Shown here: piece after piece, positions 27,530-36,154 of the stretch
How positions within the stretch are numbered: position 1 is the first letter of the stretch
How the letters are laid out: every line of letters starts with the position of its first letter
Source of the DNA: Bacteriovoracaceae bacterium
GTDB lineage: Bacteria > Bdellovibrionota > Bacteriovoracia > Bacteriovoracales > Bacteriovoracaceae
Direction: 5' to 3'
Length of the DNA: 64,000 bases
Assembly: GCA_029865945.1 (NCBI GenBank)
Contig: JARXAH010000084.1
Coordinates: forward strand, 1 to 64,000
Made by a program: the position numbers and the translations under genes
Notes under the pieces: model-generated
The model's database searches: none
The model's input: the letters and a program-made list of their open reading frames with translations, nothing else
Told to the model about the DNA's origin: nothing

Positions 27530-29041
27530 ATGTTTGAAAGTCTTAGCGAAAAATTAACGGCCGCTGCCAAACGCCTCAAAGGCCAACACAAAATTTCAGA
27601 TAACAATATTGAAGATACCTTAAAAGAGGTGAGAACGGCGCTCTTAGAAGCTGACGTCAATTTCCGAGTGGTGAAAAAATTCTTAGAAAAAGTAAAAGAG
27701 AAAGCACTAGGCCAAGAAGTGATTAAAGGCGTCAATCCAGGCGAGCAATTCATAAAAATTTTACACGAAGAGCTCACCTCCATGATGGGCGGCGAGCATC
27801 CTGAGTGGCCTCCTGTTGCCGCCTCCGGCCCACTTCCTATTTTAATCGTGGGCCTCAATGGAGCAGGAAAGACGACTTTTAGTGGGAAGCTTGCCCTCTT
27901 TTTAAAAAGTAAATTGAAGAAGGAAGTCCTTCTCGTCCCAGCAGATAATTTTAGACCTGCGGCCAAAGAACAACTTATTACACATGCCAAAAATTTGGGG
28001 ATTGATTATTTTGATTCCAACTTAAGCCAAAGTCCAAAACAGATTGTGGAAGCGGCCATGTTGGAGGCCAAGAAGCTCCACAAGAATTACGTCATTATCG
28101 ATACCGCTGGTCGGCTCCAAGTTGATGAAGAATTAATGAAGCAGCTCCAAGAAGTCAAACGTTTCATTGATGAAACGCAAGCTAAAAGTGAAGTTCTCAT
28201 GGTGGTCGATGCCATGACTGGACAAGAGGCCGTCGTTGTGGCCAAGGCCTTTCATGAAAAAGTAACTCTCACAGGGGTAGTGCTCTCCAAAATGGATAGT
28301 GATACCAGAGGGGGAGCGGCCTTAAGTATTCGCCACGACGTAGATGTTCCCATTCTTTTTATGTCTCAAGGGGAAAAATTAAAAGAACTCGACCTCTTTC
28401 ACCCTGAGCGGATGGCCGGGCGAATTTTGGATATGGGTGACGTTTTAACTTTAGTTGAGAAGGCCCAAGAATCCATCGATGAGAAAGATGCTGAAGCGAT
28501 GATGAAAAAAATGCAAAAAGGGCATTTCACTATTAATGATTTTGTAAAACAAATGGAGAGCATGCAAAAACTAGGAAGCATGTCTTCGATTATGAAAATG
28601 ATTCCCGGCATGGGTGGAATCATGAAACAAGTGGGCGATTTATCTGGCGCAGAGAGTGAGCTAGATAATATGAAAGTGCTCATTAATTCCATGACGAAGG
28701 CCGAGCGAGAAAACCATAAGCTCTTCAATCCCTCGAGAAAAGAGCGGGTGGCAAAAGGTTCCGGTAGAAAAGTTGAAGAGCTGAATCAATTTCTCACTCG
28801 CTTTGAGCAAATGCAAAAGATGATGTCAGGGCTCATGGGAATGATGCAAGGTGGGGGATTGGGAAGTATGCTCGGGATGGGTGGTGGAGGAGGAATGGGC
28901 GGAGCAGGAGCTCCCGGAATGCCGCCAGGTTTTGCTCAACGTCCTGGTTTTCGTCAGCCAAAATCGAACGCCATAGAAAATGATCAGCGAGTAAAAAGTA
29001 AAGGAAAGAAGAAAGGGCCATTTAGTTCTAGATTTTTCTGA
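27530..29041 (+). CDS. ffh: signal recognition particle GTPase Ffh
   Basis: 503 residues. Helical N domain 1-90 (ALLEADVNF), then the GTPase with G1 GLNGAGKTTFSGKLA (about 106-120; most Ffh have GxQGxGKTT), DTAGRLQVDEELM, TGQEAVVVAKAF and LSKMDSDTRGGAAL. A Met-rich M domain follows, with a Gly/Met tail near the end (GGGGGMGGAGAPGMPPG) that is longer than usual. It binds 4.5S RNA and signal peptides and delivers ribosomes to FtsY. It heads the ribosome/tRNA maturation cluster. Confidence 0.96.
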   Translation: MFESLSEKLTAAAKRLKGQHKISDNNIEDTLKEVRTALLEADVNFRVVKKFLEKVKEKALGQEVIKGVNPGEQFIKILHEELTSMMGGEHPEWPPVAASGPLPILIVGLNGAGKTTFSGKLALFLKSKLKKEVLLVPADNFRPAAKEQLITHAKNLGIDYFDSNLSQSPKQIVEAAMLEAKKLHKNYVIIDTAGRLQVDEELMKQLQEVKRFIDETQAKSEVLMVVDAMTGQEAVVVAKAFHEKVTLTGVVLSKMDSDTRGGAALSIRHDVDVPILFMSQGEKLKELDLFHPERMAGRILDMGDVLTLVEKAQESIDEKDAEAMMKKMQKGHFTINDFVKQMESMQKLGSMSSIMKMIPGMGGIMKQVGDLSGAESELDNMKVLINSMTKAERENHKLFNPSRKERVAKGSGRKVEELNQFLTRFEQMQKMMSGLMGMMQGGGLGSMLGMGGGGGMGGAGAPGMPPGFAQRPGFRQPKSNAIENDQRVKSKGKKKGPFSSRFF

Positions 29042-29043
29042 GG

Positions 29044-29073
29044 TTGTTCGCTATATTTTCTCTTTAGTACAAT
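29044..29073 (+). promoter_or_regulatory. possible promoter for rpsP
   Basis: -35 TTGTTC (29044-29049) and -10 TACAAT (29068-29073) with an 18-base spacer, about 50 bases before rpsP. It begins just after the ffh stop codon. Confidence 0.35.
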
Positions 29074-29122
29074 TTGTAAATAAAAACAGACCATAAACCA
29101 AATTAAGATGAGGCCTTTTGTT

Positions 29123-29371
29123 ATGATTAAAATTAGACTTTCTCGTGTTGGAAGAAAATTAGTACCTCTTTACACAATCGTTGCTACCGATGCTCGCAGC
29201 CAACGTGATGGAAATTATCTTGAAAAACTTGGACACTATAATCCGAAGGCCAAGTCTGAAGCTAGTCTTTCGAATGTAAATACAGCTCGAATCAAAGAGT
29301 GGATCGGAAATGGTGCACAATTAAGTGATACTGTTCGAACATTGCTCAAAAATAATAAAATCTCTCTATAA
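29123..29371 (+). CDS. rpsP: 30S ribosomal protein S16
   Basis: 82 residues from ATG 29123; GATGAGG lies 8 bases upstream, and MIKIRLSRVGRK is the standard S16 start. The pattern VPLYTIVATDARSQRDGNYLEKLGHYNPK is diagnostic. It is a component of the small-subunit body. Neighbours ffh, khpA, rimM, trmD and rplS give the classic order. Confidence 0.97.
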   Translation: MIKIRLSRVGRKLVPLYTIVATDARSQRDGNYLEKLGHYNPKAKSEASLSNVNTARIKEWIGNGAQLSDTVRTLLKNNKISL

Positions 29372-29492
29372 TTATTTTATAGGCCCCCACTTCAGTCAGG
29401 TAATATTCACTTTGTTTGTCAAATTTCTGTAAACCTATAGTAGAATTTAACAAAGAAGATAGAAGCTAGATTTTAACTTGAGGTGGTGGGAT

Positions 29493-29732
29493 ATGAATGA
29501 TCTTAAGGCCCTCGTTGAGCTAATGAGCAAAGCACTTGTTGATATGCCTGAGAAAGTTGAGGTTTCCGAAGTAGTCGGTGAGCAAACAACTGTCATCGAG
29601 CTTAAAGTAGATAAGAGCGACTTAGGAAAAGTCATCGGCAAGCAGGGGAGAACGGCCCGTGCACTTCGAACCATCCTTAATGCCGCTTCCACAAAATTAA
29701 GAAAACGATCTGTCCTTGAAATTATTGAGTAA
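29493..29732 (+). CDS. khpA: KH-domain RNA-binding protein KhpA
   Basis: 79 residues from ATG 29493 (AGGTGGTGGG upstream). A single KH domain with the GxxG loop in [16 protein letters not shown]; this is the YlqC/KhpA family, nearly always between rpsP and rimM. It binds RNA, often as a pair with KhpB. Confidence 0.93.
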   Translation: MNDLKALVELMSKALVDMPEKVEVSEVVGEQTTVIELKVDKSDLGKVIGKQGRTARALRTILNAASTKLRKRSVLEIIE

Positions 29733-29790
29733 GTTGAGCGTTTGCTAGATATTCAATAATCAATTTCACAATCTGAAAAAATAATTTTCT

Positions 29791-30300
29791 ATGGAAAAAA
29801 ATCAGTGGATATATATGGGCAGATCGGTGGCGCCCCATGGATTAGAGGGATGTTTCCTTGTGGAACTGGTTAATGAACACACCACGATATGGAAAAAAAA
29901 TCTGCCCGTTAAATTAATGACAGATTCTGGCCAAGAATTCCTCACGGACCTAATTGATGTGAAGGGAAAAGTTCAAAAAAAAATCATCTTAAAGACCAGT
30001 TCACACCCAACCCTCGAATCGATTAAATCCATTTTGCCCATTCAAATTTGGGCAAACCGTTCCTCTTTCCCTCCATTAGCATCTAATGAAATTTATCTTC
30101 AAGATCTTGTGGGAATGGAAGTGACGGATTTAGATGGAAAAGTGAGAGCGCGAGTGAAAGGGATTACCGAAAATCATGTTCAAAGCTTGCTCATCCTTGA
30201 TGATAATGAAGAAACCATGATTCCTTACGTTCCCGCTTGGATTCATTCGGTAGACACCGAGCTTGGTAAAATTGTCATTAATCCATTTATGGATTTTTAG
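29791..30300 (+). CDS. rimM: 16S rRNA processing protein RimM
   Basis: 169 residues. The N-terminal RimM domain (YMGRSVAPHGLEG) is followed by a C-terminal PRC barrel (EIYLQDLVGMEV ... MIPYVPAWIHSVD). The family is clear from both ends and its place between khpA and trmD. It helps S19 assembly and maturation of the 30S head. The stop is directly followed by trmD. Confidence 0.92.
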   Translation: MEKNQWIYMGRSVAPHGLEGCFLVELVNEHTTIWKKNLPVKLMTDSGQEFLTDLIDVKGKVQKKIILKTSSHPTLESIKSILPIQIWANRSSFPPLASNEIYLQDLVGMEVTDLDGKVRARVKGITENHVQSLLILDDNEETMIPYVPAWIHSVDTELGKIVINPFMDF

Positions 30301-31122
30301 ATGTTAGACAATCAAAAAATCATGAAAATTTTTGTCCTTACCTTATTTCCAGAATATTTTCTTCCCTTGGTGTCGGCCGGTGTTGTTGGACAACTTCTCC
30401 AAGGAAAAAGAAAAAACTTTGCTGGCAAAATTCAATTGGAAGTAATCAACATAAGAGAATTTAGTCATACAAATTATCAGTCTGTGGATGATGCTCCCTA
30501 TGGCGGTGGCGCTGGCATGGTCATGCGCCCCGATGTATTATCCCGAGCACTTCGCGAAGGCGTGTGGGAGCGATACGGTTTAGGAGCGAAAGATGATAAT
30601 CTTACTCTCATCAAAGAAAAGCTTCATGTCATCATGACCACTCCAAGAGGACAAGTTTGGACTCATCAAAGCGCAACTGAAATGGCCCAATTGTTAACGA
30701 TCGATGCTGCGCCTTTAAAATCCTTGGTTTTTATTTGCGGAAGATATGAAGGCGCTGACGAAAGATTTGTGGAAAAATATGTGGATGACTCATTTTCGAT
30801 CGGTGATTTTATTTTATCGGGAGGTGAGATTGCCGCTCTTGCCATGTTAGACTCCCTCATTCGTTTCATTCCTGGAACACTAGGAAACGAAGAGTCATTA
30901 AAAGAGGAATCCTTTACTGGCGATTTGCTTGAGTACCCTCAGTATACTAGACCTCAAAATTTTGAAGGACTGCCAGTTCCAGAAATTTTATGTAACGGTG
31001 ATCACGCCAAAATAAAAAAATTTCAAATGGAAAAAAGCTTAGAGGTGACTAAGAAATTTCGACCCGATCTTTTTCAAAAATATAATTCTCAGTTTTCGCT
31101 AGACGAATCTCCCAAAAATTGA
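30301..31122 (+). CDS. trmD: tRNA (guanine37-N1)-methyltransferase
   Basis: Up to 273 residues. TrmD landmarks are FVLTLFPEYF, DDAPYGGGAGMVM, the SAM knot region FICGRYEGADERF, FSIGDFILSGGE and LEYPQYTRPQ. It methylates G37 next to the anticodon to prevent frameshifting. ATG 30301 touches the rimM stop; the family usually starts at the position of ATG 30322, so the true start may be 7 codons later. Confidence 0.96.
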   Translation: MLDNQKIMKIFVLTLFPEYFLPLVSAGVVGQLLQGKRKNFAGKIQLEVINIREFSHTNYQSVDDAPYGGGAGMVMRPDVLSRALREGVWERYGLGAKDDNLTLIKEKLHVIMTTPRGQVWTHQSATEMAQLLTIDAAPLKSLVFICGRYEGADERFVEKYVDDSFSIGDFILSGGEIAALAMLDSLIRFIPGTLGNEESLKEESFTGDLLEYPQYTRPQNFEGLPVPEILCNGDHAKIKKFQMEKSLEVTKKFRPDLFQKYNSQFSLDESPKN

Positions 31123-31135
31123 ATACTTTGCCTCT

Positions 31136-31729
31136 ATGAATTTATCACAAAATAAGAAGTTCGATCTTTATCTGGCCTTAGTGCATCACCCGACGCTCAA
31201 TAAGCGAGGAGAAAAAGTTTGTACTTCCGTGACAAATTTAGATATCCACGATATCTCAAGAACCTGCCGTACGTTTGGAATTAAAAAATATTTTCTCGTA
31301 ACACCTCTTACCCTTCAAGTTGAATTGATCGGACGAATTTTAAATTATTGGGAAAGCGACAGCGCTTCTGCTTATAATCCTGACCGCTTTGACGCTTTGT
31401 CTTTGGCGACGATTTCCCCCTCCCTAGAAGATGTGAGGGAAAAAATTACACAGTTGGATCCAGAATCTAGGTCTCCCCTCGTTGCTGCCACCGGTGCTAA
31501 TTTTCGAGAAAATATTGAAATTTCCCCGCTGGACTTTAAGCGGCAGTGTGCAGAGCTCAATCGGCCAGGTTTAATTGTATTTGGGACTGGTTGGGGCCTT
31601 CATCCTGAAGCCTTGGCGCTATGTGACCGAAAACTAACTTCCATTAACGGGGGCGCTGAAGATGGGTACAATCATCTTTCGGTACGATCCGCCGTCGCTA
31701 TTTACGCTCACTCTCTCTTAGAAAACTAG
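31136..31729 (+). CDS. SPOUT-type RNA methyltransferase (PF09936-like) of the trmD operon
   Basis: 197 residues with the pattern YLALVHHPTLNKRG, TSVTNLDIHDISRTCRTFG, FLVTPL...Q and VFGTGWGLHPEAL, then SVRSAVAIYAH. This matches the family often placed after trmD in thermophiles and delta-type proteobacteria. The fold is a trefoil-knot SAM-dependent methyltransferase; its RNA target is not established. It begins 13 bases after trmD. Confidence 0.8.
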   Translation: MNLSQNKKFDLYLALVHHPTLNKRGEKVCTSVTNLDIHDISRTCRTFGIKKYFLVTPLTLQVELIGRILNYWESDSASAYNPDRFDALSLATISPSLEDVREKITQLDPESRSPLVAATGANFRENIEISPLDFKRQCAELNRPGLIVFGTGWGLHPEALALCDRKLTSINGGAEDGYNHLSVRSAVAIYAHSLLEN

Positions 31730-31760
31730 TATTTCTTGCGGATAAAATTACTGGGTCCCA

Positions 31761-31789
31761 TTGACAAGAGCTAGGTAATTTGCTGTAAT
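31761..31789 (+). promoter_or_regulatory. promoter of rplS
   Basis: A consensus -35 TTGACA (31761-31766), 17-base spacer and -10 TGTAAT (31784-31789), with about 65 bases of leader before rplS. This suggests L19 has its own promoter inside the cluster. Confidence 0.6.
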
Positions 31790-31859
31790 TACTAATCGTT
31801 TTGCCAAAAATATTTTAGATAATAAAATCGATAGTTAATCGCTAAATAAAGGATCAGTT

Positions 31860-32258
31860 ATGACTAGTTTAAAAGATGGAATGAGAAGCAGTAATCTTGT
31901 GGCATTAGTTAATGAGAAGTATGCATCTCCCAATATCAGTACTTTTCCAAAATTTCGTCCAGGTGATACGATCAATGTATTTTACACCATTAAAGAAGGC
32001 GAGAAGTCTCGAGTACAAGAGTACACAGGAATTTGTATCGCGATGAAAGCAGCGGGAACAATGAATGGTCACTTTCGAGTGAGAAAAATTTCTGCCAACA
32101 TTGGTGTGGAAAGAGTTTTTCCTTTTCATTCTCCGAATATTGCTAAAATTGAAGTAATTAATAGAGGAAACGCTGGTAGAGCGAAACTTTATTATCTTAG
32201 AGACCGAGTAGGAAAATCGGCAAGAATTGGAACTGATTACGATCGTGGCCAAGATTAG
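31860..32258 (+). CDS. rplS: 50S ribosomal protein L19
   Basis: 132 residues: FRPGDTINVFYTIKEGEKSRVQEYTGICIA, then GVERVFPFHSPNIAKIEVINRG and AKLYYLRDRVGKSARI. These are unmistakable L19 sequences. AAGGATC precedes the ATG. It forms part of the subunit interface in the 50S. Confidence 0.97.
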   Translation: MTSLKDGMRSSNLVALVNEKYASPNISTFPKFRPGDTINVFYTIKEGEKSRVQEYTGICIAMKAAGTMNGHFRVRKISANIGVERVFPFHSPNIAKIEVINRGNAGRAKLYYLRDRVGKSARIGTDYDRGQD

Positions 32259-32284
32259 TCAAATTGCTATATTAATTAATTAGT

Positions 32285-33094
32285 TTGAAAGACAAAGAAA
32301 TAATAACCTCTTGTTTTTTGAGTGTTCCACCATCTTTAGATGAAGGCACACTTGGAGACAAGAGGTTTTTTTATTTTGTAGATGAAGTAGGGCGTGGATG
32401 CCTAGCTGGCCCCGTCGTGACTTGCACAATTTCTTATTCGTTAACTTTTAATCAAATGAGAGAATTAGATATTCTCTTAAAATTTCTTAAAAAAATTCAT
32501 ATTCAAGATTCAAAAAAATTATCACCAATAGATCGTAGGCTCAGTCTAGCCCAACTCGGCATTAGAGATGTTACAAAAAAGAAATTCTCCATTCATTTGA
32601 GATCTCCCAAGGCCATAAATCCGGTACTATCCATTCATTTTTCTATTGGTATCGTTAGTCCTAGCGTAATTGATCGAATCAATATCTTGCAAGCAACCAT
32701 GCTTTCCATGAAGCAATCCACAGAAGTTCTCATGAATAAAAATTATGATGAAAATAAAAAGTGTTTCACTCTTGATAAGAGTGTAAGGCATTTTGTTTTC
32801 ATTGATGGAAATCGAGCGCCTTTGATTGATAATGAAAAATGGGGAGCGGTCAAAGTAACGCCAATTATTCGTGGGGATAGTATTCTTACGGGAATTTCTT
32901 TGGCCTCCATCTATGCTAAAGAGTTTAGAGATGAACTGATGAATCAAATGGATACCGAGTTCCCTGAGTATCAATTAAATAAGCATAAAGGCTATGGAAC
33001 AAGTGTTCACCGCGAATTAATTAAAATCCACGGGCCTAGTGTCATTCATAGGAAAAGTTTTGCTGGAGTGAAAGAGTATGATTCCCTTCGCTGA
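32285..33094 (+). CDS. rnhB: ribonuclease HII
   Basis: 269 residues with TTG start 26 bases after rplS. Catalytic acidic residues are in FVDEVGRGCLAGPVV (D, E) and FIDGN; QDSKKLSP and ASIYAKEFRDELM are family motifs, followed by HKGYGTSVHRELI. It removes ribonucleotides and RNA primers from DNA-RNA hybrids. Longer than usual (about 200) because of extra segments around residues 60-140. Its end overlaps the next gene by 17 bases. Confidence 0.92.
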   Translation: MKDKEIITSCFLSVPPSLDEGTLGDKRFFYFVDEVGRGCLAGPVVTCTISYSLTFNQMRELDILLKFLKKIHIQDSKKLSPIDRRLSLAQLGIRDVTKKKFSIHLRSPKAINPVLSIHFSIGIVSPSVIDRINILQATMLSMKQSTEVLMNKNYDENKKCFTLDKSVRHFVFIDGNRAPLIDNEKWGAVKVTPIIRGDSILTGISLASIYAKEFRDELMNQMDTEFPEYQLNKHKGYGTSVHRELIKIHGPSVIHRKSFAGVKEYDSLR

Positions 33095-33371
33095 TCAAAG
33101 AAAAATTCATGGCTCAGAGTTAGAAAGAACGAAATCTTTAGAGCTGCACCAAATTCCCAATGGAGTGCCGCTACTTATTTCAGAAAAATTATTGAGAAAT
33201 TTTGGAATGGGCCAAGTTGATCTGGCGATGGTGCTACCTAATAAAGTCATCATTTGGGAAGTGAAACAAGATCATGATTTTCTAACGGCAAGACAATGGA
33301 AGCGCCTTCAATCAACGCAAAGTTTTTTAGGACAACTTTTTAATCGGCCGTGCACTCTTAAAATTGTTTAG
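33078..33371 (+). CDS. YraN-like nuclease-fold protein
   Basis: 97 residues overlapping the end of rnhB. It contains GMGQVDLAMVLPNKVIIWEVKQ (split here as GQVDLAMV and IIWEVKQ), the D...ExK core of the PD-(D/E)XK nuclease fold. YraN (UPF0102) proteins lie just after rnhB in many bacteria, which supports a divergent YraN. Substrate and activity are unknown. Confidence 0.6.
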   Translation: MIPFADQRKIHGSELERTKSLELHQIPNGVPLLISEKLLRNFGMGQVDLAMVLPNKVIIWEVKQDHDFLTARQWKRLQSTQSFLGQLFNRPCTLKIV

Positions 33372-33419
33372 GCAGGCGATTTAAAATCGAATGGTACATA
33401 TCATTCTTTAACGAATCAT

Positions 33420-33728
33420 CTATGCCACAGTTAACTTGATATTATTGATACCTTCCTTACTCAGGTAATCTTGTAAGGCAACCTTGATCCAAAGTTTTGT
33501 GCTGACCTTTAATTTTTTTGCAATCAATGAGGCCCTGCGCGGAGAAGGAATTTTTCTTCCTTTTTCAAGGTCGCATAAACTTGAAGCTGAAATTCCCAAA
33601 AATTTTGCGAAATCTTTTTGCGAAACTTCTTCTGAAAGTCGGTGGGATTCAAGAAGTTTTCCGAAGGTGAGTTCCCCATAGTCGCGTTCAAACTCTTTCG
33701 TGCCATAGTGCTTTAATTTAGTAGTCAT
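33420..33728 (-). CDS. HigA-type antitoxin with XRE helix-turn-helix
   Basis: 102 residues. The HTH covers about 38-80: SQKDFAKFLGISASSLCDLEKGRKIPSP, shown here as SQKDFAKFLGIS and LCDLEKGRKIPSP. It is the second gene of a toxin-antitoxin pair, overlapping the toxin frame by 11 bases. The antitoxin is intact while the toxin is split by a hairpin element, a safe end state for such a module. It would repress the module promoter at 34163-34191. Confidence 0.8.
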   Translation of the reverse strand: MTTKLKHYGTKEFERDYGELTFGKLLESHRLSEEVSQKDFAKFLGISASSLCDLEKGRKIPSPRRASLIAKKLKVSTKLWIKVALQDYLSKEGINNIKLTVA

Positions 33729-34146
33729 GTTTATTTACCTCAACCACGTCAATGATGTTGAATGTCCCTTTGCTTCGTTCTTCGTAAATGGCCCGATAAG
33801 ATTTTGAGAGTCTAATGGAACGTTGTCCAATCCGGTTACCTTTTAAGGGTTCATCGTGAAAACCTGGAATCTTTCGCACTTCAATAATTCCTTCTAATAC
33901 CAAATCCGTTTAATCTTCATCTACGTTGTCGGCCATCGACTTCTTCGGAATCCAAATCGTTGGATTCCTCAACCTGCGACGTGCAGTAGCACGTCTCGTC
34001 GTTTCAGCCTCGCCCTCCTAGTACCTGAAAATTAAACGGATTTGGTATAATTCAACAGAACTGGCCCACGAGAGAAGTTTGGTTCTGATATGATCAGGAA
34101 TAAACCTTAATGATTTTTTTACATTTTCAAATGAGACTACATCCAT
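33718..34146 (-). pseudogene. RelE/HigB-type toxin gene split by hairpin element B
   Basis: The N-terminal part starts at ATG 34146 (MDVVSFENVKKSLRF ... WASSVEL) and meets the element after GAA TTA. The C-terminal part resumes at LEGIIEVRKIPGFHDEPLKG and ends NKHDY at 33718-33720. Removing the 150-base element plus one TAA (plus-strand sense) restores one frame of about 92 residues, with the full toxin signature HDEPLKGNR ... RSIRLSKSYRAIY. The element introduces an in-frame TAG. So this is an inactivated ribosome-dependent mRNase-type toxin of a HigBA-like module. Confidence 0.85.
33898..34047 (-). repeat. hairpin element, copy B (inside the toxin gene)
   Basis: 150 bases running from TACC to GGTA. 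The 23-base arms 33897-33919 and 34026-34048 pair with one mismatch. On the minus strand the interior repeats copy A: TAGGAG, then 27 aligned bases without gaps (17 identical), then the identical 23-base block at 33972-33994 with the ACGTGC-TACT-GCACGT palindrome. TAA flanks both ends (33895-33897 and 34048-34050), a likely target duplication. Confidence 0.85.
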
Positions 34147-34162
34147 AGATTCTCTCAATAGT

Positions 34163-34191
34163 ATAATACGCCAATTAGACGTATTTGTCAA
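34163..34191 (-). promoter_or_regulatory. promoter and operator of the toxin-antitoxin module
   Basis: Minus-strand -35 TTGACA (34186-34191), 17-base spacer, -10 TATTAT (34163-34168). The spacer and -10 carry an inverted repeat AATACG-9 bases-CGTATT, a fitting binding site for the HTH antitoxin. It lies 16 bases before the toxin ATG. Confidence 0.6.
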
Positions 34192-34393
34192 TCAAGACGC
34201 CCCACAAATGTAGAGGGAAAGATTATAAGTTGCGCGTAAATTAAGGGGAAATACAATTTTATAATGAGTCGCTGTCGCAAAATTCAAGATGTTTAGTTCT
34301 TCTCGGAGACAGGCTAGTCGGACAATCACTTGAGTTGATTAGTCTAATGTAAAAAACTTTAATATTGGCCAACTTCCTTTTAAGCTAATAAGT

Positions 34394-34822
34394 ATGAAGC
34401 AAATCTTTCTTGGACTAATGATCTTTTTGTTTTCTACTCAGCAGGGAATTTCTCAGAATTATTCCGCATCGAACACATCCACTGCTCCACTCCTTTCACC
34501 AGAGACCAAAGCGTTTTTAATTATTTGTGGATATGGAACGGTAGGGGGGGCGTTGTTGGGGGTTGCTTCCATGGCCTTTGGTGGCAAGGCCATCAACATT
34601 GCCAAGGGAGCTTCGGTTGGTTTGTATTCAGGGATTTTATTTGGTGCCTACGTCATCTATAGTCACGATTCCTATGCGCCTTCTGGCCCGCAAGAAATGG
34701 ACAATAGTTCCAATTATGGAACGATCGATCTACAAATTAAATCATCAGAGTATGTGGAAGCACTGATCGCTCAGGATTCGAATAATTCTTGGTATATGCC
34801 GCTAGTCGATTTACGTTTTTAA
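34394..34822 (+). CDS. small exported membrane protein with glycine-rich helices
   Basis: 142 residues: signal peptide (cleavage near GISQ), then two Gly/Ala-rich hydrophobic helices (IICGYGTVGGALLGVASMAF and IAKGASVGLYSGILFGAYVIY, written with small gaps) and a hydrophilic C-terminal tail. No family is recognised. The long unbroken frame, signal peptide and codon pattern support a real gene. The preceding 230 bases (34164-34393) hold the module promoter and otherwise nothing I can identify. Confidence 0.6.
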   Translation: MKQIFLGLMIFLFSTQQGISQNYSASNTSTAPLLSPETKAFLIICGYGTVGGALLGVASMAFGGKAINIAKGASVGLYSGILFGAYVIYSHDSYAPSGPQEMDNSSNYGTIDLQIKSSEYVEALIAQDSNNSWYMPLVDLRF

Positions 34823-34828
34823 TTGTAT

Positions 34829-35224
34829 TTATTGCTCAAAAGTAAATTTGCGATTTCCAAACTTTTTATTCAGATCTTGGCCTGGTGTTTGATCTTGGTC
34901 GAATTGATCAATGAGAATTCCTTCTGCCTCAAATCCATAAAGTTTAAAGATCCGCCCGAAATCTTCACTCACGTTGGCCAAGGAGAGTTGGTGAACGTTT
35001 CGTTCTTGAAGCAGTTTTAACGTCTCCACAAAATGTCCGAGCCCACTGGACCCCACAAAATTCATCCCTGATAAATCAATTTTTAATTTAGAGGTGGGAT
35101 GATTTTTAGAAAGACTAATGAGTTCCTGCCTTAGAGAGATGGTATTATCGTAATTGATGTGTCCCTCAATATTAACGACAATGTTGCCCCACGAATCACG
35201 CATCACATTTGCTTTCATAGACAT
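34829..35224 (-). CDS. STAS-domain protein (anti-sigma factor antagonist type)
   Basis: 131 residues; AAGGAG lies 6 bases before the ATG. STAS fold: IVVNIEGHINYDNT, LKIDLSGMNFVGSSGLGHF with the phosphorylatable Ser in VGSSGLG, then VHQLSLANVS and IFKLYGF. It is probably a switch in a partner-switching pathway with a serine kinase, but no kinase or anti-sigma gene is next to it. An acidic, Gln-rich tail follows the domain. Confidence 0.82.
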   Translation of the reverse strand: MSMKANVMRDSWGNIVVNIEGHINYDNTISLRQELISLSKNHPTSKLKIDLSGMNFVGSSGLGHFVETLKLLQERNVHQLSLANVSEDFGRIFKLYGFEAEGILIDQFDQDQTPGQDLNKKFGNRKFTFEQ

Positions 35225-35275
35225 GAGAAGCTCCTTTACGGTATTTTAGTACCAATTAAACATAAAGGATAAGGG

Positions 35276-36154
35276 ATGGAAAAAAGCGCCGCTAAGACCA
35301 GTGGTAAATTAATTTTTTTAGGTTTGCCCATCGGAAATCTAGGTGATTGCACCCAAAGACTGATGGATTCACTTAAGCATGGAAAAAATTTTGCCGTCGA
35401 AGATACGAGATCCTTTTTAGATTTTTTACAGAAACTTGAAATATCTAAAGAAGGAAAACAAATTACCAGTTGGCACGATCAATCTGAAAGGGATCGGTCG
35501 CAGTGGATCTTAACGAGGCTTGAGAGTGGAGAGACAGTTTATTTTGCCAGTGAGGCCGGAAGTCCAAGTGTCTCTGATCCAGGTTATGATCTTGTGAATA
35601 TTTTGAGGTCCTCCCAGGTCGACTTCGAACTTGATAGCTATCCTGGCCCAACTTCCGTGATCCATGCGCTAGAGCTCAGTGAGCTTCCGCCCATTCCTTT
35701 TCACTTTCATGGTTTTTTTCCGAGACAAAATTCGGGAAAGGAGTCTTTGACTAGAGAGATGGGGAGGGCACCTGGAACTCATATTTTTTTTGAATCTCCT
35801 CACCGAATTGTGGCCTCTTTAAATTGGATTAGGGAACATTGGAACCGAGAGCAAGTCGTAGTGGTAAGAGAGCTAACCAAAAAATTTCAGAGCGTGTATA
35901 AATTGAAACATTTTGAAAAAGTGGAAGAGCTAGAAAATATTGAGCGTGGCGAACTAGTCATTCTTTACCATGTGGGTGGTGAAAGTAAGGATGAAAAATA
36001 TTATTCTTCAAAAGAATTAAAGGGGTGGGCCGAGGATTTTTTTCAATCAAAGAAAGATAAAAAATCAATGGCCCAATTGCTTGCCCTGTTAACGAGCGAT
36101 ACCCCCAAAGAATGTTACCGAAAATTAGTTACGTCAGGGGAGGATCAATCATAG
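35276..36154 (+). CDS. rsmI: 16S rRNA (cytidine1402-2'-O)-methyltransferase
   Basis: 292 residues of the tetrapyrrole-methylase fold. LGLPIGNLGDCTQR (usual LGTPIGNLGDIT), FAVEDTRSFLDFL, FASEAGSPSVSDPGYDLV, YPGPTSVIHALELSELP and FHGFFPR are RsmI motifs in order. It uses SAM to modify C1402 in the ribosomal P site. The 3' end overlaps a converging gene by 26 bases. Confidence 0.93.
   Translation: MEKSAAKTSGKLIFLGLPIGNLGDCTQRLMDSLKHGKNFAVEDTRSFLDFLQKLEISKEGKQITSWHDQSERDRSQWILTRLESGETVYFASEAGSPSVSDPGYDLVNILRSSQVDFELDSYPGPTSVIHALELSELPPIPFHFHGFFPRQNSGKESLTREMGRAPGTHIFFESPHRIVASLNWIREHWNREQVVVVRELTKKFQSVYKLKHFEKVEELENIERGELVILYHVGGESKDEKYYSSKELKGWAEDFFQSKKDKKSMAQLLALLTSDTPKECYRKLVTSGEDQS

Noticed and set aside
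31777-31795. Inverted repeat GTAATT/AATTAC before rplS as an RNA leader regulator
   Set aside because: The arms are only 6 bp and overlap the -10 region of a good promoter, so no separate leader structure is supported.
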